From Saccoglossus kowalevskii (taxonomy: Eukaryota > Hemichordata > Enteropneusta > Harrimaniidae), in assembly GCF_000003605.2 (NCBI RefSeq), contig NW_003134354.1, positions 206,696 through 238,600 of the forward strand: 31,905 nt of DNA, written 5' to 3'. The position numbers and the translations under genes were made by a program. Of this stretch, positions 1-12,100 are shown piece by piece; the stretch's first letter is position 1, and every line of letters starts with the position of its first letter. The notes under the pieces are model-generated. The model ran no database searches and had not been told where the DNA came from. It worked only from the letters and a program-made list of their open reading frames with translations.

Positions 1-69
1 AAGTTTGTTGTCAAGCATGATTACATTCATATGTGTAGTGTTAAAGGACAAGGTTTTTTCATTTTACAG

Positions 70-179
70 ATCATGAATTAGATGTACCAATACCAGGTAT
101 GTGTTCCAATGATGTTAGTCTCAACTCAAGTGAGGACACGTGTACCAGTCAGACCAGTCTGGAACCTGGTCTGCTACAA
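70..179 (+). CDS. TTC13: TTC13 exon A, pre-TPR N-terminal segment
   Basis: The acceptor is a T-rich tract ending ACAG at 66-69 and the donor is GTGAGT at 180. The exon starts with the last two bases of a split codon and ends in phase 0, coding 36 residues (1-36, from HELDVPIP to GLLQ). It is Ser/Thr/Asp-rich with two Cys, like the low-complexity pre-TPR part of human TTC13. Sequence similarity is weak here. The support is the reading frame, the splice sites and the phase match to the next exon. Confidence 0.72.
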
Positions 180-3100
180 GTGAGTATTTTATGTCATCTT
201 AACTAACCAATACACATTGCTCAGTGTGCCACTGTAGATGATATATTGCCACCATTGCGAGATTTATATTAAGAAACTAGACTGCAATTCTTCAATATCC
301 AGATCAACATTTAGAGTCACAGTTTATGGTTGCATAGTTATGGCCAGAAACATGTTTGGTGAAATCGCAGTCCCTCTGTGATAGAAGGACTGTGGTGAAA
401 TCTTGTGACATTGCTCTTTGACCTTGAAGTCTAACCAGGTCTTGTGAGTCACATGAGGTGATTTGCTTTAAGAGATGTATTGCAAACATGCATATTGTGA
501 TCTTGACCTTTGTTCTAAAAATTATATGCGAGTCTCATGTGTTCAAAGTTTGAAGGTGGTAGCTATTTTCTTTTTTGGCACTGTGTTGCCAATACACATA
601 TACATCGAACTTTAACCAGAAAATGTATTACTGTAAAATACTTTAAATCAAAACTGAAAGAAAAATGAAAGACATCAAGGTGCAATTGCATTCAAAGTAC
701 AGTGACCACTCACTAAGTTGTGGGTCGCTAATTACCGCGGGCCACTTGAAAGTGGGATTTATGTGTTGAAAATGGATAAAAGTACTTATCCACACACAGG
801 TTTATTTATAGTATGATTTCTTTATTGAAAAACATCACAGCATCCATGTCCGCAGATAAAGCTTTGCCTTAGATCAACACTTCATGTATAGCGTGTCTTT
901 TTAGCTCCGCTGTCGACTTTGTCGAGTGGAGCTTATCATATGAGTGATTGTCCGTCGTCTGTCGCCGTCTGGCGTCCGTGTCAATGTTTTAATTTTTCGA
1001 CTTCTTCTTGAAAACTACAAGCCTGAATGTTTTGATGCTTGGTGTATATGTACCTTGGGTAGACCTCTCTCAGATTTGTTCATTTCATAATCATATCTTC
1101 AATTCTCTAATTTTGGTGAATATTTTTGTTATTTTTGGTAAAAAGTGATATTTTTGACTTCTTGTTAAAAACCGCAAGTCCAATTGCTTTGATATTACAT
1201 ATATAGGTACTACATGTGGACCTCTCTCAGATTTGTTCATTTTGTAATGATATCTTTAATTCTCTAATTTTGGTGAATATTTTTGTCATTTTTGGTAAAA
1301 AGTGATATTTTCAACTTCTTGTTAAAAAACGCAAGTCCAATTGCTTTGATATTACATATATAGGTACTACATGTGGACCACTCTCAAATTTGTTCATTTC
1401 ATGATGATATCTTCAATTTTCTAATTTTGATGAATATTTTTGTCATTTTTTGGTAAAAAGTGATATTTTCTTCTTGTTAAAAATCACAATCATTTATGGT
1501 GAAAAATGATATTTTTGAACTCTTGTTGAAAACAGCAAGTCCCATTGCATTGATACTATGCATATTGTTCATTTTCTAATGATATCTTCTGTTCTTTAAT
1601 TGAAATGTGCATTGCTAACAGCGGAGCTATCTCAGCCGAGAGGGCTGCTTGTTTGCAAATGCCAGAACTATCCCGAACTGGCCTCGGCGTCGTCAACTCT
1701 TGAGTTGCTTGGCGAGGATGCATGCTGTGCATTGGATGATGCGTGGAGATCCCGCCCAAACTTTGGAGTTCCCGCAGACTCTCTTGAAAAAACCATACAT
1801 AAACAGCTTTGTCCATGTCATCATTGTCGGATATTACCGGTATATCGCACAATTTCTGTCAGATTGCTTAGCAATTTGACATGAATGTTGTTGACATGGA
1901 TTATACTCAGACTTATTATTTTCATGGCACCATATGCAAGTGTCCATTTCTAGTGCATTATATTTTTTTGCTAATTTTTGCGCATTTTTGACTTCTTCTC
2001 TGAAACCGCCTGCCACATTGCTTTAACATTTATAATGTAGACACATGGGCTGGTTCTCTCCCAAGTTTGTTCATTTGGTGAAGATATCTCCATTTTATGA
2101 TTTTTGTGTTGTTATTTTTGTGTGTGGATTTTTTCACTTTGCCATACGTTATATATGGGCTATGTATAATGCATGGACTCCAGTAGAAAACTGTATCAAT
2201 TGGAAGCTAGGCTACACATTGTCTTGGAAAATGAACTAGATGGGCCAATGTTTTCCAGAAATGCTCAAGTTCAGGTCAAGGTCATTTCAAGATTTATATG
2301 TTTGCTGCTTTTATATGAGTGATACTGAACAGTGAGGGTGAGAGGAACTAAAACACCTCTCCAAAATCTTCAAGGTCGGGTCAGGGTCATTTCAAGCCTC
2401 CAAGTCAGGGTTATCTCAAGGTCACATGTTGATTGCATGTGTATTGGGGGTCAGGAGGTCACCCCTCCATCAAGATCTTTCAAGGAAAGATCAAGGTCAT
2501 CTCACTATCACATGTCACTTTGTCAAATTGTCAAACTTTGTCATTCTCAATTCAATCACATGTACAATAACCAAATAATGCAAAAATATATTCTGGTAAT
2601 AGTGACAGCAACTTCATGTTTCAGCTTTGATTTCCTGTACACCCACATCATCAATTACACATATCCATGCATTACGCAAATACGTTTCCTCTTACAGGAT
2701 ATGTCCTTCCAGTGACCATTGCCACAATTACTAAACTGTCATAGTGTGATGTGTTGACTGGGGGAAAACACAAAACATCAAAGAAACCAGAGAGCTTTGA
2801 AGTTTAACTTGTTTATTCTACCATTTTTCAGTTACCCTAAAGCACTATCAATACTTTTCACATATCAATACATTTGGGTGATCAGGTGACATATAACATC
2901 ATTGCAAACGTATGTATTCTGACGCATGCAATAAATTAGTCCCAAAAACGTCACACATAAATTCCACTTCTTCTGTCCACCTAGTAACTGCCACTGACCT
3001 CTGGACCTCTACTGACCACAACTTAAATCAACTTCTAGTGACTCAGAATATCATAATACAATTTTATAAATTTTACAGAACTATCTATTTGTTGTATGCT

Positions 3101-6100
3101 CCAATTTTTCTGATAGAGGGCGCCTTTCAATGATGATTTATGATATTATAAAACTGCCATAATTTTACCATATTTTGAAATATTTTAAAACCTATTAAAG
3201 TATTGTTATTAACTATTAACTATAAGAGTAGTAGTTCCACAAAATAAATTTCTTGATGCTACAACTTTTGTATCTTGTTACCTAGTCATCTATTTTTCTG
3301 TGAAATTAATTTTATTTTTTCACTATATAATATGTGGTAAAAAAATAGTAATTTGTTAACAAACTATTAAAACAATTAAGTTCACATATATTGCTCTCCT
3401 GAATTTCTGGTTGTCCCTGACATTAATTCCTGGTACTGTAATGCCGGCAAGAGAATCATAGCTACATACACAGATTATTCGTCCCTGTTGAAATCATGGC
3501 CTGATATTTTCACTTGTGTGAATTTGTGCGTGTATGCATGTGTCAACACTTGTATGTCATACAACATGGACAGATCACATTCAAACTTCATAAATACATC
3601 TTGCCAGTACTTCATACGTCTTGGAATATATGCATGTTTATTAGTTTTGTGCGCCGTTTCAATATGGTCAAATGCAACCATTTAGTGCTAAACATTCATC
3701 AAAATCAAGCATGTCTGTCATTCCAGAACCAGAACCAGATCCTGTTCGCGTACATATTTTGATCAAACTTACAGTACATACATTGACCCCGTGCTAAGGC
3801 ACATCTCAGTAAGTCGTGATTCCGGCTACTGTAAAATACTTTATTTCCGCTTGGAATTTATTTTCGCTAAAACGATGATTCAGTGAATCCAGCGAATATA
3901 CTTTTTTCTCTATATTTTACATTCAACTCATCAAAAATCAGTGAAAATAAATTCCATACAAAACACCCAAAAAGCCTTTTCAGCGAAAATTAATTCCAGC
4001 TAAAATAAAGTATTTTACAGTAAGTTGCAGGTAGTTCTAAAAATTCTTTTGTGTTTTGCCGGCAGTTTTAGTAAAAGAACTAATGTTTTGTTGCATTGTG
4101 TATTTAATTGGCCAATAAAAGACGGAAGAAGACAATTTTACATCTACTGTCTGTCAATTACTGAGATACAAAGGGTGACGGTGGCCTGACTCAAGGTGTT
4201 GATGGGGTGTCAGGTCGTAACTTTACGTACTTCTCAACCGGTCCTCTTTGATAAAGCTCTATAAAACTGGCTACAATGACTTGAATCCACCACTCTGATC
4301 TCTAGTTCTCAACTGCTAGTGACCAGCATGTCTAAGTGAAAGCTATCCAGTCTGGTCGTATGTTAGACTGGCGCAGTCTGGGCGATTAATTTGATTTTGT
4401 AGTTGAAATAAAATAAAAAAAATCGCGAAATGGAGGTGCTAGCGCGAAATCACCACGACTGGTTTATTCTGCAATGCCCTTTATCGACACTGCAGGAACC
4501 CGTTCATTTATTCAACAAGCAATTATGTTAATGAATGTTCTAATTGACAATCATCTGGGCCAATCACAACGTCTCTTCAACTGACCTCTGACCGAGAAGA
4601 CTTCGGCTGATTGTAGCAGCCGATTTTTGTTCTACTCTCTGGTCCTTCGGGGCAAGTTTGGGATAGGTATGGCATTGGCAAAAAAGACACGCTACCGGTA
4701 TATGCAGAGTCTCGATCCAAGGCGAAGCTCGATCTGCAGACATGGACGTTGTAATGTTTTTCAATAAAGAAACCGTACTATAAATAAATCCATGTGTGCA
4801 TATGTACTTTTTATCCATTTTCAATGCATAAACCCCCCTTTCATGAGGCCCCTCGGTAAGTCATGATCCCCGATATGTCTCGGTTTTTGCTTGGATCTCG
4901 ATACCCACAGCCACTGTACTATTTTGTTTTCAGTTCTGATTTAAAATGGTTGACTGGTGGCTATTTTGTTTTAATGAATGCTGAATCATACATTTAAAAC
5001 AGACAGGGACTATGACATGCCACGACTTGTTCAATAATCAATTGAATAAGTTTGAACATGTAGAAATAAGTTATTTATCAACATTTGAAACAAAAAATCT
5101 CCAAAATGTTAAAATTTCAGGACTAAAAGGGCATATCTTTAAATTTTGTCAAATTCATTCTGACTTGTCTATTTATAGTTGTGGGTTTATAGCTCTTCTT
5201 GTGTCAGTCTTTAGTCTTTGTGATGGTATTTTAATCATTTCTGATATATTTTGTGTCTTTAAATTTGTTATTTTCAAATATTACATTTTGTATCGACACA
5301 GAAGAGCTATGGTTCGTCCCATAGACTTATGTAACACAAACATGCGACACAACATCTATTCATTGATATTCACTCTGATTTACTTTTGATATGTTTCATG
5401 TCGAAATAAGACCAACCTAAGCATTGTCAAAAACATTCTTGGCAGGTAAAAACTAAGTAGTGTGTTTGCCTTGAATAAAATTTTAGTGTTTAATAAGAAA
5501 TTATTATTCATGAATCATGTCAGTTCATGTCGTGTTTAATGACAAATTTGATATTTTTAAATTTTTATTTCCTGTTAGATGTTTGTTTCAACATGTACAT
5601 AGAGCCAATTATTATAAAAAAGAGATACTAACAAATACAAACTTTGTTCACTGCTGTGGTTGTCTGCGCCGATCATTCCCCTTGTCAATTCTCACCACAT
5701 TGCCAGTACACACACTTTCAGCTGGTATCAGATTTATAAACATAATCCCATTCTACAGTAATCTCTGCTCATTTTGACACAGTCTCTTTTACATGTATTG
5801 AACTGCTGAGAGCATCATGGTGAAATCGCTTCCCTTTTTCTGTTTTCTGACCTGTTTTCACGCATCTCTGACATCCTTTGTCTGTTTATCGCATAATGGA
5901 ATCACCGCTGAGCAGAAGTACGCGTCATCGATTGTTGAGCGAAACATGGTACCGTTTGCTACAGGAGATAAAAAAATTGACCAAAAAATGGGTAAATATT
6001 TTATTCTTTTTTATTTATATCATATTTATATTTGTATGTGATTATCATAGTTTTCTCTAAAACTCTGACTTGTGACGTTCTTTTGTGAGTTTGAAATTTG

Positions 6101-9100
6101 GAGAAAAATTGTGAAAAAGTGAAGTATTTATTTTTGCGTCAATATTTGTGCTATTATTAGAGTTTTTTTTTTTTTTTTTTTTAGTACAATAATGCTTAAT
6201 ACTATATTCTATTTATATGTGCAGTTACAAAATTGTTTTGTAAACAAACAACAATTAAATTCACCTATATTTACATGTTTTATAAGAAACATGTATAATT
6301 GTTAAGGCATGAGTGATATTTTAGCTTTTAATTTTTAACTGGCTGTTTTTTTTAATTTATTTATCCTTGCTATGTTAATGTTAATTATATGGGTAATCTC
6401 CATGTGGTACTGCACCCATTGGTTCGAAATCAACGTTATAAAATGTGAGAATGCATTTTTTCAAAATTTGGCAGGATACATACTTTTATTGAACTCTGTC
6501 GTATTAAAATATAACGACTGGTATGCAGAAATTACTGGTATAATACAATTATCATAATCCATGGCAGGATGGTGATGTTACAAACCATCTGACTACACAT
6601 GTATATTAAAAAAATATGGTTCAGTTATGAGAGGCATCATAGTGTAGTTTTTATTAGTTCTCAACTTAATATTAAAACATTAATCATGTATAATTTCTTA
6701 TAAGTTATATTTTAATTATTATTTAGGTTGATGTCATTTAACATGTACATGTTATTTGTATGTATTTTAAATTTTGATAAAAAAAAATAATTTATTTATT
6801 ATAATAATACACACATTGTAAATACAGCAATTTTGTGTGGATCACTGCTGTCATTTAATCAAGGTTGGACTCTCAGACAACCAGATCGTGGTTTTGTTGT
6901 CTAGTTTTTGTCAAAGTTCATACAACAGGTGGACATGCATATCTGATTGCTTTCTTTCTTTCTTCAAAATGTTAACCTGTTGGAAATGTTTTCTGAGTGG
7001 TCCAACGAAAAGCAAATTCATATTTTGACAAACTAATATTCAGTATCGATGGAATGCTTATCTTTGAAATTGGGATTCAGTTCATTCAGGACTGGGAATT
7101 GAAATGATGACTACCATAATTTGGTTAGCTTAGTCCCACTGTATCAAAATTGTCATTACCATAGCAACTGGCAAAAAAGAGTTAAACATTGATCTGTGAT
7201 TCAACCGGATACATTATTTGAATGATAAAGATGAATATGGTAGTACTTATGCCATACCAATGTTTGTCTATGGGATTGCTTGATGGTCAATTTTGCTACC
7301 GGTATTGTGCTTTTTTGGTTATTCTGACTCTTGAAAACCTGAGAATTGCACATGATGTTCGTATTGTAGTCTAGATAGCAGTATCTTGGTTTTATCTCCC
7401 TATGTTTTCTAGCTGATAATAAATAACTACAGACATGTTATCGATAACAGATTCGCTACACATTTTTTGGTTCATTGTTGAAATTCAATATAATTATAGC
7501 GAATGGCATGGTTATTGGCACAAGTTATTCAAATTACCATTGTAGCTTTTGGTCAATTATGTAATATTAAAGTGCGGTAGTCGACGCATGTGCCACATTT
7601 GTGTTGATAAACATTGATTTTCCCACAATCCAATGTGCTCCTCTAATGGAAATCACAAGTATGAGGTTTGACCTGGGCACGACTTGCACTGATTACCGCC
7701 GTTGACTTCTTCGATACCTTCCAATAACATGAAAATTACCTAATTAAAGCTTGGAAACGTCTCAGTTTGTATTTGACGACTACCGCGCTTTAATGAATTT
7801 GATTAAATTGTATCTTTACAACAATATACTGTGGATGACAGAAGTAATGGTGTTTGTGAAAGCTGTAACATTATACAGTATTATTACTGCACTATGGGTA
7901 ATTTCTCTCTTTATTTCAGCTTACAGTATTGTATTACTAAACACCAAAAACTATGACGGTTGTATTGAGCAGTTAACAAGTCTTCTAAAAGACAATCCTA
8001 ATATCATTGGTGCTTATCACGTGAGGGGTGCGGCCTACGCCAAAAAAGGTTTTCAGGTTAGTTATCGATCAAAACTGCATGTTTCCAATTATGCCATGCT
8101 TTCCTCTGAATGATTATTAAATCAAATTTTGTTTACCAAGTTACGGATTATGTCATGTTGTATTGACATTTGTCACCAAGGATTGTTACTTTCTTTCTTA
8201 TTTATTAAGATTTAGGCTAATCTCATATATTTGCACATCGGCTAGACCCAATAGGCGATTTTCCGTACAATTGCGAGATCTCTCGAGATGCATGAAAGAC
8301 GCACATCAAACGTCTGCCGCAAAAATCAAACGATTTGATTTTGAACTAGAATTTCTTTATTTCGTAGCTCACACCGACCGGCCGATCTTTGACAGAGGAA
8401 TATTGCTTTTGAATACCCTTTTTTCATCAAAATTGCCTATCATCAAATGTGGACAGCATGGAAAGGTCCCCCAAATAATTTCGCGTTTGTCGAATCTCAT
8501 GCGATGTTTGACGGCACTACGACGCTATGACCTTTGTTTGTCCTGTTTTTACGTTCGATTTCACACATAATGCGCATTTCTCGCAGTGAATGGAAAATGG
8601 TCTATTGTGCTCACACACCAGAGGAAACAGTGGTTAGCCCAAACTTGTTAAGAATATACACAAATATTCAGTCATTTTAACTATGATTACTCAGTACAGT
8701 AACCAGGAATATGTACATGTTAGTTCTACGGTTATAAAACAATACCAAAACAAATTCAGAAAGCACAGATAATGGAATAATGGGGAGTACCGGTAGTACA
8801 GAGCCTCATCGTCATCATTTTCCAATGTCTGGATTGTCATGTCGGCATACTCAAGTGAATAGTTATAAATATACCGATAATAGTAAATCTTCCAAATGGA
8901 CACTCAATACAATGGTGTTTTGGATGCTTAGTCTGAGTTAAAGTATTCGTGCACATGTATGTACTAAGGGCCTAGATCAGGTCTGAAAAAAAAGTTTCAC
9001 ATTTTGCCTTACTTTAATACTTAGTGTTTTCTTAACACAGGTTTACGTTTTTAACATATTAGTCCAAGCTTAGAAGCTGTGCGCAAATGAAAATAAGGTG

Positions 9101-12100
9101 TTTATTTATATGATAAATACAAATTTCTGGAAAATGAATTTTTGGTCAACCAAACATTACCTGTAATTGTTTGCATATGCATTGTCTGTATGTCCTTGAC
9201 CCTATTTGGTATCAGGAAGGTAAGTTTGAATCAGTAATATATGTATTTTGAGACTTCACAACAATGTTCTGTACAACCTGTCAAGCGCACTCAAATTTAC
9301 AATGACAGGAACAGAACTTGTTGTGAGTTGCTTAGCAACTGTGCATTTCCAGCATTCTTTCCAGTATAAGATGTAGCAAGGGAGTTTTCTCCACCCACTC
9401 TGGTTTTCAGTGCTAAGAGACACAGTGGTAAGAGGCACGGTGCTAAGACATGGCTAATTTACTGTGAAACACTTCTTTTATTAACAGTTTATGTCTTTCA
9501 GCTACTACCTTGGTTATTTTTTCGAAACTCATCCCACTGAATAATTTTGGTCAAGACTTCTCTCTTAAAAAGTTGAATCAACAGTTGTGGGCGTGTGCTA
9601 CCTACCTTTTTGATCTTTTGCATTAAATGTTTGTTTTTTCAAGTTGACATTAGATGTACTCATTCAAAGCCATGTCAATTTTTATTATCACATTTATAAC
9701 ATGCATATCACCACAGTATGACGTTATATACAGTGGTCAGATAACTCTGGATTGTGTTATAGATGGTTCATTTTGGCAAGCTCACATGTGTATTTCAGAA
9801 TTATTCAGTCCTCCCAAAAAATTGGTTGAAATTTTAAATAATCCTAACGACTTTGAATAAATATCACAAATGAGCAGTATCATCGAACAGCATACGTAAG
9901 GGTTTTGTGTGAAATAGAACAAAATTGCTTCATTTACATGGCTCCCCCCATTGATTAGCATCACTTAATGCGTTTACATGGTCAGGCCGAACGAGTTTAA
10001 TTCGATCAGAGCCGAATAGCATTGTCAAATACTTAATATGATAACAACATGGGTGAAAATGATTTTGGTGTTGTGTTTGTGTTGTTGTTTCTTTACATGG
10101 CTCGAGGTGTCTCGAAAAATCAGGATACACGGCAGCTAAAATATGCTAAATGTGTTACAGCCTATTCGCTTAAGTTAGTGTCATGTAAAATTACCATCTT
10201 GTAATCATTCAACTGTTGTGATATGTGTAACAGTTGTCAACCTAAACTAAGTAGGAACATGTTGCCGTACCATGACCCCTTCTACAATTTTTATTTTCAA
10301 TTTTCATTGTTTAGTCGTCCTTTCAAGTTTTTGACGCATAATTTCGTACGCCAATTTCTTTACTCTGCCAAATAGATATTAGGGTGCGTACCTCTTCTTC
10401 AAGTCAGAAATTGTCTCTGCCATAATTGAAATGAGAGGTTTCTTTAGGAAGATGATTGAGGACGTGATTTCAGCTCGATAGTTGGGCCCCAATGCGTATA
10501 CACAGTTGGAGCCATGTCGGGGCCCAATCCTATTGGAGTTCAACCCCAAGGCTTTGTTGGAACCGAACGTGTATGTATGGACATTTTTGCTGGCTCGAGC
10601 CGTAGGGCTCCAATAAAATGCTGTCCTGTAAACATAGCATATGGTGTCAACAAAATTAGGATATGAGGCGCATGCAATGATATTTTTGTATTTGGCATTT
10701 GTTCCACTGTCAATACTTTCACTATGTCGTATTGTAGAAATTTGCATGCAATAAATATATAATCCCACAATAATTCCTCGTCTATGGCATGGCTTGATAC
10801 AAACTCTAGCGGTAATTACTTATGTCAACCCAAGAGAAAATATTGTGAGAGTATATAGAATTATCGCTATAACTAATTGAGCATGATCATAACAAATTAT
10901 GCGAAATTATTCTGTTATTTGCAGAGCGCAGATTCAGCCATAGCGGACTTAAGTAAAGCAATACAACTGCAACCCAATGCTCCTGAAGGCTGGGAACGAA
11001 GAGCTGAGGTGAGACTTTAATCTTTTCTTCATTTAATCCTGATGACTTGTGGATGTTTCAATGGTAGCCTATGCTTTCCACCCCATCATTGTTAATCTTT
11101 GGTATAACCCAAGTTTGTATGGCAGAAATACCATGCCTTATAGCTGTAAAAAAAAATAATCACTTTTCCTTCCAACGTTTTTGTGCCACATTTTTCTTTT
11201 TTTCATAAATATGAAATTGTTTATATTTCTCTGATTATGAGCAAACTCGACATGATTTCATTGGCTACAGGTTTTGATCAAAATTGTTGAATAACTATGA
11301 CAAAAATATATGCAGGTATATTTTCTGAAAGGTGAAGAAAGTTGACTTCAGGGTTCAAAGAGTTAATAACTTATTAATTGTTTATCAATTTTAGAAACAC
11401 TTTCCACAACACTTATGCTGTGACCATTTTCTGATTTTCAATTTGCTCCGCATAATTAATCTTGCATGCTAAAATGTTTTTTTTTTTGTCTGACTAATGA
11501 TCCAAAGTTAAAGCGCGGTGGTCGTCGCGCAGCGTATGTTCGAATTTCATGTAAATAAACAATGTATTTTTCACGCGTTGTATACGTCGCTATCAGTCCT
11601 ATATCGAGCAGGACCACCGCCCTTTAAGATTGTTTCAAAAACAATTTTTCATTAAGCAAATCAGCTTTAAATTTATTCTCTTTTTTTTGACATAAATCAT
11701 TATAAATGACAATACCTTCTGAACCAATATTTGGCGTTCTCAGTCTCACTTAATTGTTTTTCATTCTTAGTTTGCCGTTTTTTCACATTGTAACACTTGT
11801 AATCAAGAAAAACATGCAATGCTTCTTGGGAAGAATAACTTGATTTTGAATACTGTCAGCCGTTTTATATTCGTGAGCGACAACCTTTCACAAATTTGGC
11901 GACCAGTGAAAATCATGGAATTTTGTAGCAGTGAAAATGTCCTACGACGTGAACTATCAGTGACTTTTGCAAAATACATCAATCATCATAAAATTTCAAA
12001 AATTCGTAGCAACGAAAATTTTTTGACTTACAGTATTACCTACACTTAGGAGGATGTGAATGACACTGTGCAATTTCAAATGTTTGAATTCATGGAATGG

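Larger units (their letters stand above)
180..5912 (+). other. TTC13 intron 1 of the window (5.7 kb)
   Basis: No coding exon seen. It holds an old dispersed repeat split by a HINE-like element (731-1683), a diverged 157-bp unit (~1990-2095), a nuclear-receptor half-site cluster (2276-2499), a MITE (3827-4022) and an inverted copy of the old repeat (~4640-4853). The stretches 180-700, 2520-3820 and 4880-5800 are AT-rich with nothing recognisable. Confidence 0.8.
8057..10924 (+). other. TTC13 intron 3
   Basis: Contains the TIR element at 8249-8607 and a three-copy 15-bp repeat at 9408-9452. Several TTTACATG motifs (from ~9934, 9975, 10092, with an inverted copy near 10183) may be remnants of another small element. 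No exon found. Confidence 0.75.

Noticed and set aside
2332-2715. 127-codon ORF in intron 1
   Set aside because: It overlaps the half-site-rich repeat-like region. No domain or splice-site agreement with TTC13.
4564-4824. 86-codon - strand ORF
   Set aside because: It falls within a non-coding dispersed repeat whose other copy is not open in the same frame.
5012-5389. 125-codon Phe/Ile-rich ORF with hydrophobic stretches
   Set aside because: The composition is what AT-rich intron translates to. No splice support or recognisable family.
6419-6432. GGTTCGAAATC resembling a tRNA B box
   Set aside because: No A box at the right distance and no cloverleaf. Chance match.
8163-8570. 135-codon ORF on the + strand
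   Set aside because: It lies almost wholly within an inverted-repeat element, has no recognised domain and is not in phase with TTC13.
9933-10190. Possible TIR element with TTTACATG ends
   Set aside because: Only about 8 bases match between the ends and several TTTACATG copies occur in the region, so boundaries are not supported.
10379-10768. 129-codon - strand ORF in intron 3
   Set aside because: No domain and poor coding character. The GC-richer patch may be a decayed repeat, but I could not define ends.
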